DNA from: Thiomonas delicata | GTDB lineage: Bacteria > Pseudomonadota > Gammaproteobacteria > Burkholderiales > Burkholderiaceae_C | Assembly (NCBI RefSeq): GCF_900088825.1 | Contig: NZ_LT592171.1 | Coordinates: forward strand, 1,238,503-1,302,502 | Length of the DNA: 64,000 nt | Direction of reading: 5' to 3' | Shown: piece by piece, positions 61,378 to 64,000 of the stretch | How the letters are laid out: every line of letters begins with the position of its first letter | How positions within the stretch are numbered: the stretch's first letter is position 1 | Notes under the pieces: model-generated | Seen by the model: only the letters and a program-made list of their open reading frames with translations | Told to the model about the DNA's origin: nothing | The model's database searches: none | Program-made: the position numbers and the translations under genes

Positions 61378-62031
61378 TCAGGCAGGCGTGTCTGCGGCAA
61401 ACGCCGCCAGCGCCGTGCTGGTCGCATACACCTTGTCGCCGATCGACACGCGCGGCATGGTGTCCAGTGGCAGATACACGTCCACCCGCGAACCGAAACG
61501 GATGAAACCAAAACGCTGGCCGCGTTGCAGCGTGTCGCCGGGCTTGACGTAGCACAGCACGCGCCGCGCGATGAGGCCCGCCACCTGCACGGCTGTGACG
61601 GTGCGGCCGCCACTCTGGATGATCACGGCGTTGCGCTCGTTTTCGAGCGAGGCCTTGTCCAGGTCGGCATTGAAGAATTTGCCCGGGAAATAATTCACCG
61701 CCTGCACCGTGCCGGTGACCGGCGCGCGGTTGGAATGCACGTTGAACACATTCATGAACACGCTGATCTTCAGCGCCTCGCGTTGCGCGTAGGGGTCCTG
61801 TGCGCGTTCGATGGCGACGATGCGCCCATCGGCCGGCGACAGCACGGCGAGCGGATCCTGCGGAACCTGGCGTGGCGGGTCGCGGAAGAACTGAATGACG
61901 AAAATCGCCACCAGCCACAACGGCAGCGACCACCAGAATCCGGCGAACAGCCAGGTCAGCGCAGAAATCAGGATGATGCCGCCGATGAACGGCCAGCCTT
62001 CACGGGCAAGAATGGGGTGGGAATAGTGCAT
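61378..62031 (-). CDS. psd: Phosphatidylserine decarboxylase, short type
   Basis: 217 aa from the ATG at 62031 ([12 protein letters not shown]). Makes phosphatidylethanolamine. An N-terminal membrane helix pair ([20 protein letters not shown]) is followed by [11 protein letters not shown] and SPADGRIV. The self-cleavage site that generates the pyruvoyl group is the Gly-Ser of [27 protein letters not shown] holds the conserved His. Short proteobacterial/archaeal-like PSD, not the longer E. coli type. Confidence 0.95.
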   Translation of the reverse strand: MHYSHPILAREGWPFIGGIILISALTWLFAGFWWSLPLWLVAIFVIQFFRDPPRQVPQDPLAVLSPADGRIVAIERAQDPYAQREALKISVFMNVFNVHSNRAPVTGTVQAVNYFPGKFFNADLDKASLENERNAVIIQSGGRTVTAVQVAGLIARRVLCYVKPGDTLQRGQRFGFIRFGSRVDVYLPLDTMPRVSIGDKVYATSTALAAFAADTPA

Positions 62032-62099
62032 ATATGCAGTGTAGTCGGGGGAAACACATGCATCACGACAGCGCAAGGCCATCCATGCATCTGCCGCAC

Positions 62100-62136
62100 G
62101 AGAAGAAACGGCCATCCGCGAAAACGCAGATGGCCG
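62100..62136 (-). terminator. Rho-independent terminator downstream of ilvC
   Basis: On the minus strand CGGCCATC pairs with GATGGCCG (8 bp, extended by an inner GCG/CGC around a TTTT loop) and is followed by TTTCTTCT. It separates ilvC from psd. Confidence 0.75.
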
Positions 62137-62151
62137 GTGTTCAGGCCAAGC

Positions 62152-62175
62152 CGGTTTTGCCTGCCGGCAAAACCG
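62152..62175. terminator. Perfect 10-bp hairpin just after ilvC
   Basis: CGGTTTTGCC and GGCAAAACCG with a 4-nt loop, 19 nt beyond the ilvC stop. No T run directly follows; probably works with the terminator at 62100-62136 as a double 3'-end structure. Confidence 0.55.
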
Positions 62176-62193
62176 TGCCGTTCAAGGCCACGC

Positions 62194-63853
<1,660 letters not shown>

Positions 63854-63879
63854 ATGCGATCTCCCACCCCAGGCTTCGC

Positions 63880-63899
63880 GCGCCGCCGGTAAGCGGCGC
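63880..63899. other. Small inverted repeat upstream of ilvH
   Basis: 7-bp perfect arms (GCGCCGC / GCGGCGC) with a 6-nt loop, 26 nt before the ilvH start. Could be a leader or inter-cistronic hairpin. No coding sequence was recognised from 63854 to the right edge. Confidence 0.4.
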
Positions 63900-64000
63900 C
63901 TGGCTCTGAGGGGTGATGGTGGTTGAACGAACAGGATAGGGGTCTCCGATGCCGCCCGGCGCCCGGCATGCGCGGCCGACCTCGTGAGCCAGCCTCGCGT

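Overview
The window is 64 kb of GC-rich chromosome that reads as a betaproteobacterium of the order Burkholderiales. The signs are the block rimP-nusA-infB-rbfA-truB-typA, the block mltG-tmk-holB-pilZ-tatD, guaB-guaA, and ilvH-ilvC followed by psd-pssA. A Thiomonas-like genus is my best guess, but nothing in the sequence proves it. Coding density is high, operons are tight (many ATGA or TTGA stop/start overlaps), and most genes are housekeeping.

Layout. 1-3.6 kb: end of threonine synthase, then molybdenum cofactor genes mobB-moeA-moaD-moaE. 3.6-4.7 kb: a small membrane/stress trio (YqjK-, YqjE- and ElaB/YqjD-like). 4.9-7.5 kb: the disaggregase clpB behind a sigma-32-type promoter. 7.8-9.3 kb: a convergent pair for cytochrome oxidase assembly (Sco and CtaG). 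9.5-12.4 kb: an RraA-family protein, lexA divergent from an asparaginase across two tandem SOS boxes, and a DUF4124 protein. 12.5-18.6 kb: guaB-guaA, a polysaccharide deacetylase, tadA and an LD-carboxypeptidase. 18.6-21.9 kb: glutaryl-CoA dehydrogenase, two unrecognised genes and a periplasmic ankyrin protein. 21.9-25.8 kb: the mltG-tmk-holB-pilZ-tatD operon. 25.9-35.3 kb: ygfZ, an NRDE protein, a thioesterase-GNAT fusion, an esterase, a flavoprotein, a diguanylate cyclase, a spherulin-4-like lipoprotein and a DMT transporter. 35.3-43.5 kb: the translation/transcription operon. 43.8-49.4 kb: a yejABEF-type peptide ABC transporter. 49.5-50.9 kb: fabI and tRNA genes for Gly, Cys and Leu.

The one clearly accessory part runs from about 50.95 to 58.7 kb. 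It starts immediately after tRNA-Leu(UAA) with the front of a tyrosine integrase, which is broken where a 152-bp inverted-repeat segment begins. It carries exported DUF1501 and DUF1800 proteins, a FecR-type exported protein, two overlapping small ORFs and a complete IS3-family element. It ends with the catalytic-domain scrap of a different tyrosine recombinase. I read this as a decayed genomic island at a tRNA-Leu site. From 58.8 kb the chromosome resumes with a GMC oxidoreductase, pssA, psd, ilvC and ilvH.

I found no CRISPR array, defence system, secondary-metabolite cluster or intact prophage. The most useful observations concern regulation (tandem LexA boxes touching an asparaginase start, a palindrome inside the clpB heat-shock promoter, repeats ahead of rimP) and the decayed island.
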